From contig DASWDU010000005.1 of NCBI GenBank assembly GCA_036395115.1, positions 62,001-126,000 on the forward strand: DNA of 64,000 nt, read 5' to 3'. The stretch is from Thermoplasmata archaeon (GTDB lineage Archaea; Thermoplasmatota; Thermoplasmata; RBG-16-68-12). The notes beneath the pieces were generated by a model. It ran no database searches, had not been told where the DNA came from, and saw nothing but the letters and a program-made list of their open reading frames with translations. Positions 43,439 through 51,873 of the stretch are shown here, in pieces (within the stretch, counting starts at the first letter, position 1; every line of letters begins with the position of its first letter). A program made the position numbers and the translations under genes.

Positions 43439-44233
43439 TCAAGGGCCGAACGCGTCGCGAGCCGCCCCTCGGAGGAACTCGCCAAATCCGCCCGTCGGCG
43501 GGGGGATCTCCCCGCGGACGACCTCGCCCGATGCGCCGTCGAGGACGATCGCGTACGACCGCCCGCGATATTCGTACGTCGAGAACCAGATCGGCGCATG
43601 CAGGAACTCGGCGTCCTTCACGTCGACCTGAGTCGTCGCGTCCTCGACGAGGTCGACGAGGTCCTTCAGCAGGTCGCGCTGGTGCGCATCGACGTCCTCC
43701 CGGGCGAGCCGCTCCGCCTCGTCCTCGTCGACCTCCGCGTTCAGGAAGCGGGAATCCCGCACCATGCCGGTCGTGGTGAAGGGCACCTTCAATGCGAGGG
43801 GCAGCTTGTACTCCCGCGTCGGGAAATCCCCCGAACGGCGGCCGAGGACCTTCCAGAAGTAGTCCCGCCGCAGGCTCCCGCTCCGACGCTCGTTCGTGCC
43901 CGTCCGCGTGAGGACGCCGGCGTAGGCGGTCGTCGCATCGACCTCGAAGACGTAGAACGGGAGGTAGACGCACTCGAGGGACGTGACCCGCGACGCGCGT
44001 CGCAGGTCGTCCGGCTTCATCACGCCGCCCTCCAGCCAGCCGGCGATCGTCCGCGTCGCGCCGTCCCTGTCCAACCGGGCGGCGAGCATCGAGTGCCTCA
44101 GGAGGAACGGCTTCTCCCCCTCGATCCGCGACGCGGTGCCGCAGTACGGGCACGTCACGATGACCTCGCCCGTCGTCAGGTTCAGCGGACCGCCGCATTT
44201 CGGACAATTGATCGACTCGACGAGCTCCGGCAT
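43439..44233 (-). CDS. Zinc-ribbon protein related to YdjG-type membrane-stress proteins
   Basis: 264 aa from ATG 44233. The N-terminus has a TFIIB-like zinc ribbon (INCPKCGGPLNL ... VTCPYCGTASRIEG). The C-terminal domain ends with FLHAPIWFSTYEYRGRSYA, then LDGASGEVVRGEIPP, a pattern repeated in the paralogue at 47589 (LLHAPVWFMEYQHKGKAM, then DGHSGQVMDGERP). The TATA-like CCTATTAT (minus, 44268-44261) supports this start; the longer open frame to 45334 is antisense to htpX and is rejected. Divergent from htpX with 15 bp between starts, so the two genes may be regulated together. Confidence 0.72.
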   Translation of the reverse strand: MPELVESINCPKCGGPLNLTTGEVIVTCPYCGTASRIEGEKPFLLRHSMLAARLDRDGATRTIAGWLEGGVMKPDDLRRASRVTSLECVYLPFYVFEVDATTAYAGVLTRTGTNERRSGSLRRDYFWKVLGRRSGDFPTREYKLPLALKVPFTTTGMVRDSRFLNAEVDEDEAERLAREDVDAHQRDLLKDLVDLVEDATTQVDVKDAEFLHAPIWFSTYEYRGRSYAIVLDGASGEVVRGEIPPPTGGFGEFLRGAARDAFGP

Positions 44234-44248
44234 GCTTGCGCAATCCTC

Positions 44249-45343
44249 ATGCGGAGGCCCATAATAGGCCTTCCCGTGGGTTCCCTCACGGCCTTGCGTC
44301 GGGGCAGCGTCTTCACCGTCGTCCTCGTCTTCGCGTTCCTCTCGATCCTGCTGCTCCTGATCCTCGCGGCCGCGGACTACGTCCTCCAGGCGCGGGCGTT
44401 CCCGGGGGCGTTCGGGATCGTCGTCGGGCTCGCGCTGTTCTTCATCTTCCTGCAGTGGCTCATCTCGCCGGTGATCGTCCGCTGGGCGATCCGCGGACGC
44501 CGGCCGATCACGGCGCAATCGAACCCGTGGCTCTATCAGGCCGTCGCGCAGCTGGCCGGCCAGGCCGGCGTGCCGCCGCCGACGATCTGGGAGAGCGGCG
44601 ATGCCGCGCCGAACGCCTTCGTCTTCGGGCGGACGGTCGGGTCGTCGGAACTCGTCGTGACGCGCGGCCTGCTCGAGCGGCTGAACCAGGACGAGATCCG
44701 CGCGGTCCTCGCGCACGAGATCGGACACCTGCGCCACCGCGACGTGATCATCATGACGTTCGTCTCGGCGGTGCCGCTCCTGGCCTACATCGTCGCGCGA
44801 TTCGGCTTCGAGGTCATGCGGAGCGGCGCGCGGTCCCGCGGCAAGGACGCGGGCCAGGCGATCCTCCTCCTCATCCTTTCCGCGGTCGTCTCGTACGCCG
44901 TGTACTTGGTGACGCAGCTCCTCGTCCTCCACCTGTCCCGGACCCGCGAGTACTACGCGGACGCGTACAGCGGCGCGGCGACGAGAGACCCGCACCTCCT
45001 CGCCTCCGCCCTGACGAAGATCACGTACGGCCTGTCGCTCGCCCGCGAGGACTCGGAGCCGTCCGGCCTGCGGGCGTTCATGATCGGCGATCCGGTCAAG
45101 GCCGCGGAAGACTACGACGAACTGAGGGAGAAGATGAACCAATACGACCTCGACCGAGACGGACAGATCGACGCCTACGAGCTCCAGCGGGCGATCGAGA
45201 TGGAGCGGAAGAGCCACTGGCGCCGCGCGAACGAGCTGTTCGGGACGCACCCGCCGACCTACCAGCGGATCCTGATGCTCGAGGAGATGGAGGAGGAAAT
45301 CAAGAAGGGCGGCCTCCCTCCGAACATCTACCACTTGGTCTGA
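44249..45343 (+). CDS. htpX: HtpX-type membrane metalloprotease (M48)
   Basis: 364 aa from ATG 44249 (GTG 44276 is an alternative). HtpX degrades misfolded membrane proteins. Two N-terminal helices (TVVLVFAFLSILLLLILAA and GIVVGLALFFIFLQWL), the zinc motif HEIGH at residues 156-160 in RAVLAHEIGHLRHRD, two more helices, and the third ligand Glu in TREYYADAYSG. The C-terminal part contains DLDRDGQIDAYELQ, which resembles an EF-hand loop. The end HPPTYQRILMLEEM is family-typical. Unusual features: the EF-hand-like insert and placement next to two zinc-ribbon stress-like genes. Confidence 0.93.
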   Translation: MRRPIIGLPVGSLTALRRGSVFTVVLVFAFLSILLLLILAAADYVLQARAFPGAFGIVVGLALFFIFLQWLISPVIVRWAIRGRRPITAQSNPWLYQAVAQLAGQAGVPPPTIWESGDAAPNAFVFGRTVGSSELVVTRGLLERLNQDEIRAVLAHEIGHLRHRDVIIMTFVSAVPLLAYIVARFGFEVMRSGARSRGKDAGQAILLLILSAVVSYAVYLVTQLLVLHLSRTREYYADAYSGAATRDPHLLASALTKITYGLSLAREDSEPSGLRAFMIGDPVKAAEDYDELREKMNQYDLDRDGQIDAYELQRAIEMERKSHWRRANELFGTHPPTYQRILMLEEMEEEIKKGGLPPNIYHLV

Positions 45344-45355
45344 CGACCGATCGGC

Positions 45356-45799
45356 TCAGGGGATGTGTCGGCGCTGCGCGCGACGGACCGCGTCGTGCTC
45401 GGCGTCCCGCGCCATGACGAAGATCGCCCCGAGGACGATGATCACGAGGACGGACAGCAGGATGAGGTACAGCAGCTTCGCGAGGTCGCCCGAGCCTCCC
45501 GTGAAGATTGAGCCGTAGAAGCTGCCCGCGCCGATGACGAAGAACCCTCCGGCCAGGGGGCGCGCGATCTTGCGGTCGTGCGTCGCGGCGAAGAGCATGT
45601 AGAACCCGAGCGCGAAGATCATCGAGCAAAGTCCGGTCCACCAGAGCCGTTCGTCGAGCCGCATCGTCGCGACGAACAGGATGAACCCGAAGATGCTCGC
45701 TAGGACGATCGTGCCGATCGCGCCGATCGCCATGAGGACCGTCGTCGAGAGGTGGGGCACCGCGGGCCCGCCCGGTGCGGGGGCCGGAACCGGTTCCAT
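45356..45799 (-). CDS. Four-helix membrane protein
   Basis: 147 aa with about four transmembrane helices (VLMAIGAIGTIVLASIFGFI, LCSMIFALGFYMLFAA, LAGGFFVIGAGSFYGSIF, LLYLILLSVLVIIVLGAI) and a basic cytoplasmic tail. No family recognised. It begins 4 bp after the stop of the SPFH/zinc-ribbon gene (45804), so it is the last gene of a four-gene operon and may be the membrane partner of that protein. Confidence 0.72.
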   Translation of the reverse strand: MEPVPAPAPGGPAVPHLSTTVLMAIGAIGTIVLASIFGFILFVATMRLDERLWWTGLCSMIFALGFYMLFAATHDRKIARPLAGGFFVIGAGSFYGSIFTGGSGDLAKLLYLILLSVLVIIVLGAIFVMARDAEHDAVRRAQRRHIP

Positions 45800-45803
45800 C
45801 GGA

Positions 45804-46976
45804 TCAGCCCTGGACGGCCTTGCCGCATTCCGGGCAGAACTTCATGTTGCCCGGGACCTCGTGGCCGTCCGGACACTTCCGGAACTGGGGCGCGCCGCAT
45901 TCCCCGCAGAACTTCAGTCCCGGGGGCACGGGCTTGCCGCACTTCACGCACGGCTTGCTGCCCGCGGCGACGGTCGTGTCGGCCCCGCAGTTCCCGCAGA
46001 ACTTCGTCGTCAAAGGGTTCATCGTGCCGCACTTCGGACACGGTTTCTGCGGGGGTTGCCCCTGGGCGATCATCCCCGGCACCTGCGACGCCATCCCGTA
46101 TCCGAGGCCGATCCCGGCCCCGAGCCCGATGCCCGTGCCGGCGCCGCCGGAGGGGTTCGCCGCCGCGGATTTCATCGAATCCGCGAGGGCGAATTGCTGG
46201 TACGCCTGCGCGTTCGTCCGGCCGAGCACCTTCGCCGAGGCCATCTTCTCGAGGGCCTCCTTGATCGTGTCCGGGAGCGGGATGTTCAGCCCGCTGATCT
46301 GGATGATCTCCATTCCGAGGGTCACGAAGTGCGGCTTCGAGTTCGCAAGCGTGCCTTGCTCGATGTCGTTCAGGCTCATGGCGAAGTCGACGACCTTCAA
46401 TCCGTTCGACTTCATCTTGCCGAGCGTGACGTTCAGCTGCTTGACGAGCTCCTGCTTGATCCGCTCCTCGACGTCCGCCGAGGTCGCGGCGCCGAACGTC
46501 CCGACGAACTGGTTGATGAACGTCTCCGGATCCTTGATCCGGTACCGGAAGTCCCCGAACGCCCGGAGCTGGACCATGTCGAAGTCCGGGTCCTGGAAGA
46601 GGAACGCGTCCTGCGTTCCGAATTTGCCGTCGAAGATGCGCTTCTGGAGGTAGTACACCTCCGCCTGCTGGACGACGCCGGACAGGGCCTTAATCAAGTT
46701 GCCCAGGATCGGCGCGTTCTGCGACGTGAGCGCGTACCGGTCCGGCCGGTCGAGGTAGGCGAGGACCTTCCCGTCGCGGTAGAACACCGCGATCTCGTCC
46801 TCCCGGACGACGATGTTGTCGTTCATCCGGATGTTGCGGGGGACCTTCCACATGATGTTGCTGCGCTTGAACTGGTCGTCCCACGCGATCGTCATGCTGC
46901 CGGTGAAGCCTTCCGTCCGGCCCGCCGTCTGATCCGTCCGTCGCCCGCCGCCGAAGAAGAACGCAATGGGGATCAT
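45804..46976 (-). CDS. SPFH-domain protein with C-terminal zinc ribbons (YdjI-like)
   Basis: 390 aa from ATG 46976 with GGTGAT before it. The SPFH/prohibitin-like core (KVPRNIRMNDNIVVREDEIAV ... YRIKDPETFINQFV ... VDFAMSLNDIEQGT) is followed by a Gly/Ala-rich stretch and at least three zinc-ribbon units (CPKCGTMNPL ... CGNCGA; CVKCGKPVPP ... CGECGAP; KCPDGHEV ... CPECGK). This is the architecture of the so-called virion-core-like YdjI family; in Bacillus, YdjI and YdjG help recruit PspA to stressed membranes. A similar role here is inferred from the family and the neighbours. Confidence 0.83.
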   Translation of the reverse strand: MIPIAFFFGGGRRTDQTAGRTEGFTGSMTIAWDDQFKRSNIMWKVPRNIRMNDNIVVREDEIAVFYRDGKVLAYLDRPDRYALTSQNAPILGNLIKALSGVVQQAEVYYLQKRIFDGKFGTQDAFLFQDPDFDMVQLRAFGDFRYRIKDPETFINQFVGTFGAATSADVEERIKQELVKQLNVTLGKMKSNGLKVVDFAMSLNDIEQGTLANSKPHFVTLGMEIIQISGLNIPLPDTIKEALEKMASAKVLGRTNAQAYQQFALADSMKSAAANPSGGAGTGIGLGAGIGLGYGMASQVPGMIAQGQPPQKPCPKCGTMNPLTTKFCGNCGADTTVAAGSKPCVKCGKPVPPGLKFCGECGAPQFRKCPDGHEVPGNMKFCPECGKAVQG

Positions 46977-46981
46977 CGATA

Positions 46982-47503
46982 TCACCTCACTTGGATGCCA
47001 GTGACCGCGTTGGTCCGGGACTTCCAAGTCGACTCGAACCCCGCGATCGCCTCGCGGAGCCCCTTGACGGCCGCCTCGAGGCTCTTCGGGTCGCCGGCAT
47101 CCCGGACCATCGGGACGACCGCGGCGGCCTTGTCGAGCGACTCGATCATCGCGTAGTCGTACTCGTACAGCCGGTCGAGCTCCGTCTCTTTGATCTGGAT
47201 CGTCGCGCTGAGGCCGGAGTACCCGCCCTCCGCGTGCCGGATCTTCGCTTCGAGGCCTTCGATCGTGAAGATGACGTTCCCGATCCCCTGGAGGCCCAGT
47301 TTGCCGTCCATCGCCATGCCGTCGCGGATGTCCTCGAGGTCCCCGCGGACGCCCTTCAGCTGGTTCGCCAGCTGGATGCGCAGCAGGTTGTCCGCCGCGC
47401 GGATGTCCTCGCGCCGACGGTACCCGGCGTACCCCGGGATGACGAGCTGGATCTTCTTCAGGAGTCCTCGGTCTTGTTCGACGCGGTCACGGATGTCGGG
47501 CAT
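46982..47503 (-). CDS. Helical protein of the SPFH operon, PspA-like in position
   Basis: 173 aa from ATG 47503; an in-frame GTG at 47527 would add eight residues. Predicted almost entirely helical: IRDRVEQDRGLLKKIQLVIPG, RREDIRAADNLLRIQLANQLK, IRDGMAMDGKLG and KGLREAIAGFESTW. No known domain is certain. It lies between the YdjG-like gene and the YdjI-like gene with only 5 bp to the latter, the place where PspA (YdjF) or another helical scaffold would be expected. A TATA-like CTAAATAC (minus strand, 47553-47546) precedes it. Confidence 0.75.
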   Translation of the reverse strand: MPDIRDRVEQDRGLLKKIQLVIPGYAGYRRREDIRAADNLLRIQLANQLKGVRGDLEDIRDGMAMDGKLGLQGIGNVIFTIEGLEAKIRHAEGGYSGLSATIQIKETELDRLYEYDYAMIESLDKAAAVVPMVRDAGDPKSLEAAVKGLREAIAGFESTWKSRTNAVTGIQVR

Positions 47504-47588
47504 GGTGTTGTTCTCCCGGCGCTTCACGCACTACGAGCTTCCGTCTGTATTTAGGGTTGTGGATGGAACTCCACGGGTCTCCCGCGTC

Positions 47589-48671
47589 TCACCATAGGGC
47601 GAAGGACGGCCTCTCGCCATCCATCACCTGTCCGGAGTGTCCGTCGATGAGGATGAACATCGCCTTGCCCTTGTGCTGGTACTCCATGAACCAGACGGGG
47701 GCGTGCAGCAACTCGCCGTCGTACGTCGTCGGATATACCTGGATCGACTCGAGCGTGTCGACGCGCTTCTTCGCTTCCTTCTCGATGAACTTGTGCGCGA
47801 GCGCTTGCGCCTGGGCTTTCGCCTCCGGCTCCCCGACATCGCCGCTCTGGACGTCGACGCCGCCCGTCGAGCGCTTGTCGAAGTTCAACTTGTTCTGCAG
47901 TTGGAACTGGAAGCCGTCGTCCGGCTGGTACTTCGAGTACCCGCGGACCGCGACGACCGGGATGTTGTACTGCATCTGGATCCGGTCCCGGACGCGGACG
48001 ACCTGCGGCTGGGTCTGCACCGAATGCTGCTGCCGGTTCTGCGCGCCCGCGGCGGCCGCGGCGATCGTGAGGGCGAACAGCGCGGCGCCCGCGGCTTTCT
48101 TCGTGCCCGTGTCGCCGTGGGCCATCATGCCGACGCCCGCGCCCCCACCGACGTTCTTCGTCCCCTGGAAGTCCGCGACGACGGAGGTCGGGACGACCCA
48201 GTACGGGACGTATTTCAGGGTGACCTGACCGAGCTCCGAGCGCTCCGCGACCTTTCGGCGGAACACGCCTTTGTTCAGCCACTTGCCGCCCGCCTCGAGC
48301 GCCTGCTCGTTCGAGATGCGGCTGTCGAGCATGAAGTGCTTCTGGATGATCTCCGCGGCACCGCCCGCGCCCATCGTCGTCACCGCGCCGCAGTACTCGC
48401 ACACGACGAGCGCGAGGCCTCCGGACGGCTTCATCGGGCCGCCGCACGAACTGCATTTCAGGCTCTGCGGCATCGGCGGCGCCGCCATCGGCTGCACGGC
48501 GACGGTCGGGTTGTACGCCGGGCCCATCGGAGCCGCGCTCGGGTATCCCGGGGCCACCGGCGGCACGCCGGGGGCTGCCTGAGCCGGAGCGACGACGCCT
48601 TGCTTGGCGCCGCAAACGTTGCAGAATACCGATCCGTCCGCGATCCGTCCGCCGCACTGATTGCAGAACAG
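47589..48671 (-). CDS. YdjG-like double-zinc-ribbon protein with CTG start
   Basis: 360 aa if begun at CTG 48671. Starting at the first standard codon (GTG 48566) would cut off an obvious N-terminal zinc ribbon LFCNQCGGRI...SVFCNVCGAK. A strong Shine-Dalgarno AGGAGG (48684-48679) lies 7 nt before the CTG. A Pro/Ala-rich linker leads to a second zinc ribbon (LKCSSCGGPMKP ... CEYCGAV), a glycine/alanine-rich possible membrane segment (AAGAALFALTIAAAAAG) and the C-terminal domain shared with 43439-44233. It is first in a likely four-gene operon with the helical, SPFH and 4TM genes. Probably membrane-associated. Confidence 0.75.
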   Translation of the reverse strand: MFCNQCGGRIADGSVFCNVCGAKQGVVAPAQAAPGVPPVAPGYPSAAPMGPAYNPTVAVQPMAAPPMPQSLKCSSCGGPMKPSGGLALVVCEYCGAVTTMGAGGAAEIIQKHFMLDSRISNEQALEAGGKWLNKGVFRRKVAERSELGQVTLKYVPYWVVPTSVVADFQGTKNVGGGAGVGMMAHGDTGTKKAAGAALFALTIAAAAAGAQNRQQHSVQTQPQVVRVRDRIQMQYNIPVVAVRGYSKYQPDDGFQFQLQNKLNFDKRSTGGVDVQSGDVGEPEAKAQAQALAHKFIEKEAKKRVDTLESIQVYPTTYDGELLHAPVWFMEYQHKGKAMFILIDGHSGQVMDGERPSFALW

Positions 48672-48678
48672 GGAGAAG

Positions 48679-48684
48679 CCTCCT
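48679..48684 (-). promoter_or_regulatory. Shine-Dalgarno AGGAGG deciding a CTG start
   Basis: The perfect six-base site has a 7-nt spacer to CTG 48671. There is no ATG, GTG or TTG in frame between it and GTG 48566, and the intervening codons encode an intact zinc ribbon. Confidence 0.7.
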
Positions 48685-48840
48685 ATTCGACGGCCTAGGC
48701 AACTTCGCCTTACTTAAGAATTTCTCCCTGAGTTTCGTTGCGCGTAGTTCACATCCGAGCCGCCGGCCCGCCTCAATGACCGGGGATAGCAAACCTATAA
48801 CGTCGGGAGGCGTCTGCGCAGACCGGATCGGGAGGACGCC

Positions 48841-50160
48841 GTGACGGGTTTCATGAGCCGCACCCTTGCGACATTCTTCGCGCTCGGCCCCGCGGACCTT
48901 CGGAATCTCGCCTTCCTCTACTTCGCGACGTTCATCATGCGGGCTGCCGCGTTCGCGGGAGTGGCGGTGATGCAAGACGTGAGCGCCCGGACCCTCGATG
49001 CGTTCGGGCGCGGGCTCCTCTTCGCCGTCTATCCGCTCGCAGAGATCGCGACGGTCGGCTATCTCGGCACGCAGTGCGACCGCGTCGGGCGGAAGCGGAT
49101 CCTCGTCTTCGCACATCTCGTCACCGCCGCGGCCGTGTTCCTGTTCATCCCGAGCATCAGTCCCGTCGTCGCTCCGGGCGTCCAACCGCTACTCATCGCG
49201 GCGTTTTTCGCGATGTTCGGGATCGGCGCGGCGGCGAAGGTCGCGTCGACGCTCGCGATGATCAACGACCACTCGAGCCGCGCGAACCGGGCGCAGCTCA
49301 TGGCGTTCTTCGACCTCGTGACGTTCGGCGGCCTCGTCGGGGGCTTCGGCTCGGCGTTCCTCGCCCTCAACGCGTTCCACGTCTCGGATGAGGCCGTCCT
49401 CGCGGTCAGTGGCTTCGGCGTGACGGCGAGCGTCATCATGGTCCAGTTCCTCGTCCGGGAGACCCCCTTCACCCCGGAGACGCAGCGCGGGACCGTCGAG
49501 CTCCTCCGCACGGTCTTGCGGAACCGAGACATTCAGCGGCTCCTCCCGGTCTACGTGCCCGTGGTCGCCCTGTACGGCTACGTCCTCACCTTCACGGACA
49601 ACCTCCTCGGAACAGGGAGCGAGGGTTCGGCGACGGCGGGACAACTCCTCGTCATCGTGGCGTCCCTCGGGATCCCGCTCGGCGCCTCGCTCGCGGTGAG
49701 CGGGCGGATCTCCGATCGCGCGCGGCTGCGCCGCCCGTTCATGGCCCTCGGCCTCGCGTGTTTCGGCGCCCTCGCGATCCTGCTGGCCCTGGCGACGCGG
49801 CCCGGAGGCGGCACGGACACGGCGCAGCTGGTATCCCGATGGCCCCTGATCGCAATCTTCGCGGCGGGCGCCGGGACGTTCCCGCCCGCGGCGCTCGCCT
49901 ACCTGGGGGACGTCGTCGGCCACGCCGTCACCGGCACGGCGTTCGGAATCTACTCGGTCATCTTCGGATCCGGGCTGATCGTCGGGCCCGTCCTGGGCGG
50001 CGCGTTGACGCAGGCCCTCGGGCCCCTCGCGTTCGCCGTGATCGCCCTCGGCCTCATCGGTATCTCGGCCGCCGGCATCGTGTTCATCCGCGAGCCGCTG
50101 AAATTCCCGCGGACGCCGATGGGCCCGGAGACCGTCGCGCCGCCCCCGGGCAAGCGCTGA
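48841..50160 (+). CDS. Major facilitator superfamily transporter
   Basis: 439 aa, about twelve transmembrane helices. The loop GTQCDRVGRKRILVF after helix 2 is the MFS signature (D-R-x-G-R-K/R), repeated as SGRISDRARLRRPFM in the second half. The C-terminus is short and proline-rich. The GTG start at 48841 follows a TATA-like CCTATAACG (48796-48804). The substrate cannot be predicted; the neighbours do not suggest one. Confidence 0.88.
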   Translation: MTGFMSRTLATFFALGPADLRNLAFLYFATFIMRAAAFAGVAVMQDVSARTLDAFGRGLLFAVYPLAEIATVGYLGTQCDRVGRKRILVFAHLVTAAAVFLFIPSISPVVAPGVQPLLIAAFFAMFGIGAAAKVASTLAMINDHSSRANRAQLMAFFDLVTFGGLVGGFGSAFLALNAFHVSDEAVLAVSGFGVTASVIMVQFLVRETPFTPETQRGTVELLRTVLRNRDIQRLLPVYVPVVALYGYVLTFTDNLLGTGSEGSATAGQLLVIVASLGIPLGASLAVSGRISDRARLRRPFMALGLACFGALAILLALATRPGGGTDTAQLVSRWPLIAIFAAGAGTFPPAALAYLGDVVGHAVTGTAFGIYSVIFGSGLIVGPVLGGALTQALGPLAFAVIALGLIGISAAGIVFIREPLKFPRTPMGPETVAPPPGKR

Positions 50161-50231
50161 TCCGCCGTCCGTGGGCGCACCTGATTCTGGCGTCGCCGGA
50201 TTGAAGTACCCACGGCCTCGTCGCACGGGAC

Positions 50232-50738
50232 GTGGCGTCGAGCACGTCGAGCCTCCTGGACCTCGACCCGATCGCCTACTTCGCGATGGGCGGATTCGCG
50301 CTGTTCTTCGGACTGTTCTTCCTCGTGTTCCTCTGGGACATCCCCCTCTTCCTGTACCTATGCGGGCCGATCACGTTCATCCCGGGCGTCATCGCGCTCA
50401 CAATCGGCATCGCCCAGTGGCGGCGCGAGCGTGCCGTCCTCGAGTTCGCGGAGTGGGTCAAGTCGCAACGGCGCGTCAAGATGGACCTCATGGCCCAGCG
50501 GATCGGCAAGACGCGGTACGAGACGGAGAAGTTGCTCGGCAAGGCGCTGAACGAGGGCCTTGTGAAAGGAGCGATCGACCGCACGACCGACGAGTTCGTC
50601 CTTGAAGAGGCCGGGAGGGAGGAACACTTCGTTGGGCAGTGCTCGCATTGCGGCGGGAACGTGGACACGTGGTACTTCCCGGAGGAGCGGGTCACCTGCC
50701 CGTACTGCCAGCGTGCCGTCACGGTCGTTTCGGGCTGA
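50232..50738 (+). CDS. Membrane protein with winged-helix and zinc-ribbon domains (paralogue A)
   Basis: 168 aa. Two transmembrane helices (AMGGFALFFGLFFLVFLWDI and TFIPGVIALTIGI), then a PCI/winged-helix-like unit (VKSQRRVKMDLMAQRIGKTRYETEKLLGKALNEGLVKGAI), the phrase DRTTDEFV, and a C-terminal zinc ribbon (CSHCGGNVDTWYFPEERVTCPYCQ). The downstream gene at 50803 has the same plan and the same phrases, so the pair arose by duplication. The wHTH region could bind nucleic acid or protein at the membrane surface. Function unknown. Confidence 0.75.
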   Translation: MASSTSSLLDLDPIAYFAMGGFALFFGLFFLVFLWDIPLFLYLCGPITFIPGVIALTIGIAQWRRERAVLEFAEWVKSQRRVKMDLMAQRIGKTRYETEKLLGKALNEGLVKGAIDRTTDEFVLEEAGREEHFVGQCSHCGGNVDTWYFPEERVTCPYCQRAVTVVSG

Positions 50739-50802
50739 CGCGACCATCCGCGGACGGCCCGCCGCGTGATTCAAGTAGGATCCGCGGCCCTATCCCGGAG
50801 GG

Positions 50803-51378
50803 ATGTCCTCGGAACCCTCGGAGCCGGTGCTGCCGCCGAGGTCTTCCTCGTGGCGGTACAAGGACACCACGTATTTCATCGTGGGTGCCCTCCTGCTCAT
50901 GGGTGGCATCACCGGCATCACCGCGGAGCTCGTCGGGGAGCCGTCGGAGTCGACCCGGCTCTTCGCCTTTGTCATGTGTTCGGCCGTGGGCCTGTTCCCG
51001 GGCGCCCTCCTCGTCCTCTTTGGCTGGAGAGCGCACAAGGAGGAAACGAGCCTCATCGAGTTCTCCGCGTGGATCAGGACGTATCGCCGCATCCCGCTGA
51101 ACGACCTCGCGCGGAATCTCGGGAAGACGCGGTTCGAGACGGAGAAGGTCCTCGCGAAGGCCGTGGACCGAGGGCTCGTCTACGGGGTCGTCGATCGGAC
51201 GACGGACGAGTTCGTCGTCCAGACGATGCTCGGGCAGCAGATCTTCGTCGAGGTGTGCCCCCATTGCGGCGCACGCGTCAACCGATGGTTTCTGCCGGAA
51301 GACCGGTTCGTGTGTTCTTATTGCAACCAAGCGATCCTGGCGTCCGACGTCGGCTCTCCCTCGGGAACTGCGAGGTGA
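50803..51378 (+). CDS. Membrane protein with winged-helix and zinc-ribbon domains (paralogue B)
   Basis: 191 aa. Same layout as paralogue A: two helices (YFIVGALLLMGGITGITAEL and FAFVMCSAVGLFPGALLVLFG), the winged-helix-like stretch PLNDLARNLGKTRFETEKVLAKAVDRGLVYGVV, DRTTDEFVV and a zinc ribbon (CPHCGARVNRWFLPEDRFVCSYCN). It lies just before the translation cluster, where archaea often have rpo, L30e and nusA genes. A link to translation is not shown. Confidence 0.75.
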   Translation: MSSEPSEPVLPPRSSSWRYKDTTYFIVGALLLMGGITGITAELVGEPSESTRLFAFVMCSAVGLFPGALLVLFGWRAHKEETSLIEFSAWIRTYRRIPLNDLARNLGKTRFETEKVLAKAVDRGLVYGVVDRTTDEFVVQTMLGQQIFVEVCPHCGARVNRWFLPEDRFVCSYCNQAILASDVGSPSGTAR

Positions 51379-51391
51379 GAGGTCACCATTC

Positions 51392-51399
51392 TTAAATAT
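51392..51399 (+). promoter_or_regulatory. TATA box of the S12 gene
   Basis: TTAAATAT about 42-49 nt before the GTG at 51441; likely drives the S12-S7 pair. Confidence 0.6.
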
Positions 51400-51440
51400 C
51401 ACATGCCGGTTAGGACGATCTCCTCCCGTCGGGGTGCATC

Positions 51441-51869
51441 GTGGCTCGCGGATTGTTCGCAGCGCGGAAGCTCAAGGGCGAACGCCAGACGCGACGCTGG
51501 TCCGACCGGTACTACAAGAGGCGCGTGCAGCACCTTAAGGAGAAATCGGACCCGCTCGAGGGATCGCCTCAGGGGAAGGGCATCGTCCTCGAGAAGGTCG
51601 CGATCGAGGCGAAGCAGCCGAACTCCGCGCTGCGGAAGTGCGTGAAGGTCCAGCTGATCAAGAACGGCCGCCAGGTGACCGCGTTCGCGGTCGGCGACGG
51701 CGCGATCAACTTCATCGACGAGCACGACGAGGTCCTCGTCGAAGGGATCGGCGGCCGCATGGGGCGCTCGTACGGCGACATCCCGGGCGTCCGGTACAAG
51801 GTCATCCAGGTAAACGGCGTCTCGCTCGACGAGCTCGTCCGCGGGCGGAAAGAGAAGCCCGTGAGGTGA
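51441..51869 (+). CDS. rpsL: 30S ribosomal protein S12
   Basis: 142 aa, archaeal length. Part of the decoding centre. The conserved loop [15 protein letters not shown] and [21 protein letters not shown] are characteristic; the C-terminus [22 protein letters not shown] is archaeal/eukaryal-like. The GTG start gives [16 protein letters not shown]. It is 4 bp from the S7 start, so the two are co-transcribed. Confidence 0.97.
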   Translation: MARGLFAARKLKGERQTRRWSDRYYKRRVQHLKEKSDPLEGSPQGKGIVLEKVAIEAKQPNSALRKCVKVQLIKNGRQVTAFAVGDGAINFIDEHDEVLVEGIGGRMGRSYGDIPGVRYKVIQVNGVSLDELVRGRKEKPVR

Positions 51870-51873
51870 AGGG

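Noticed and set aside
44234-45334. Upstream extension of the zinc-ribbon gene at 43439
   Set aside because: Antisense to htpX, and the TATA box for ATG 44233 lies within it.
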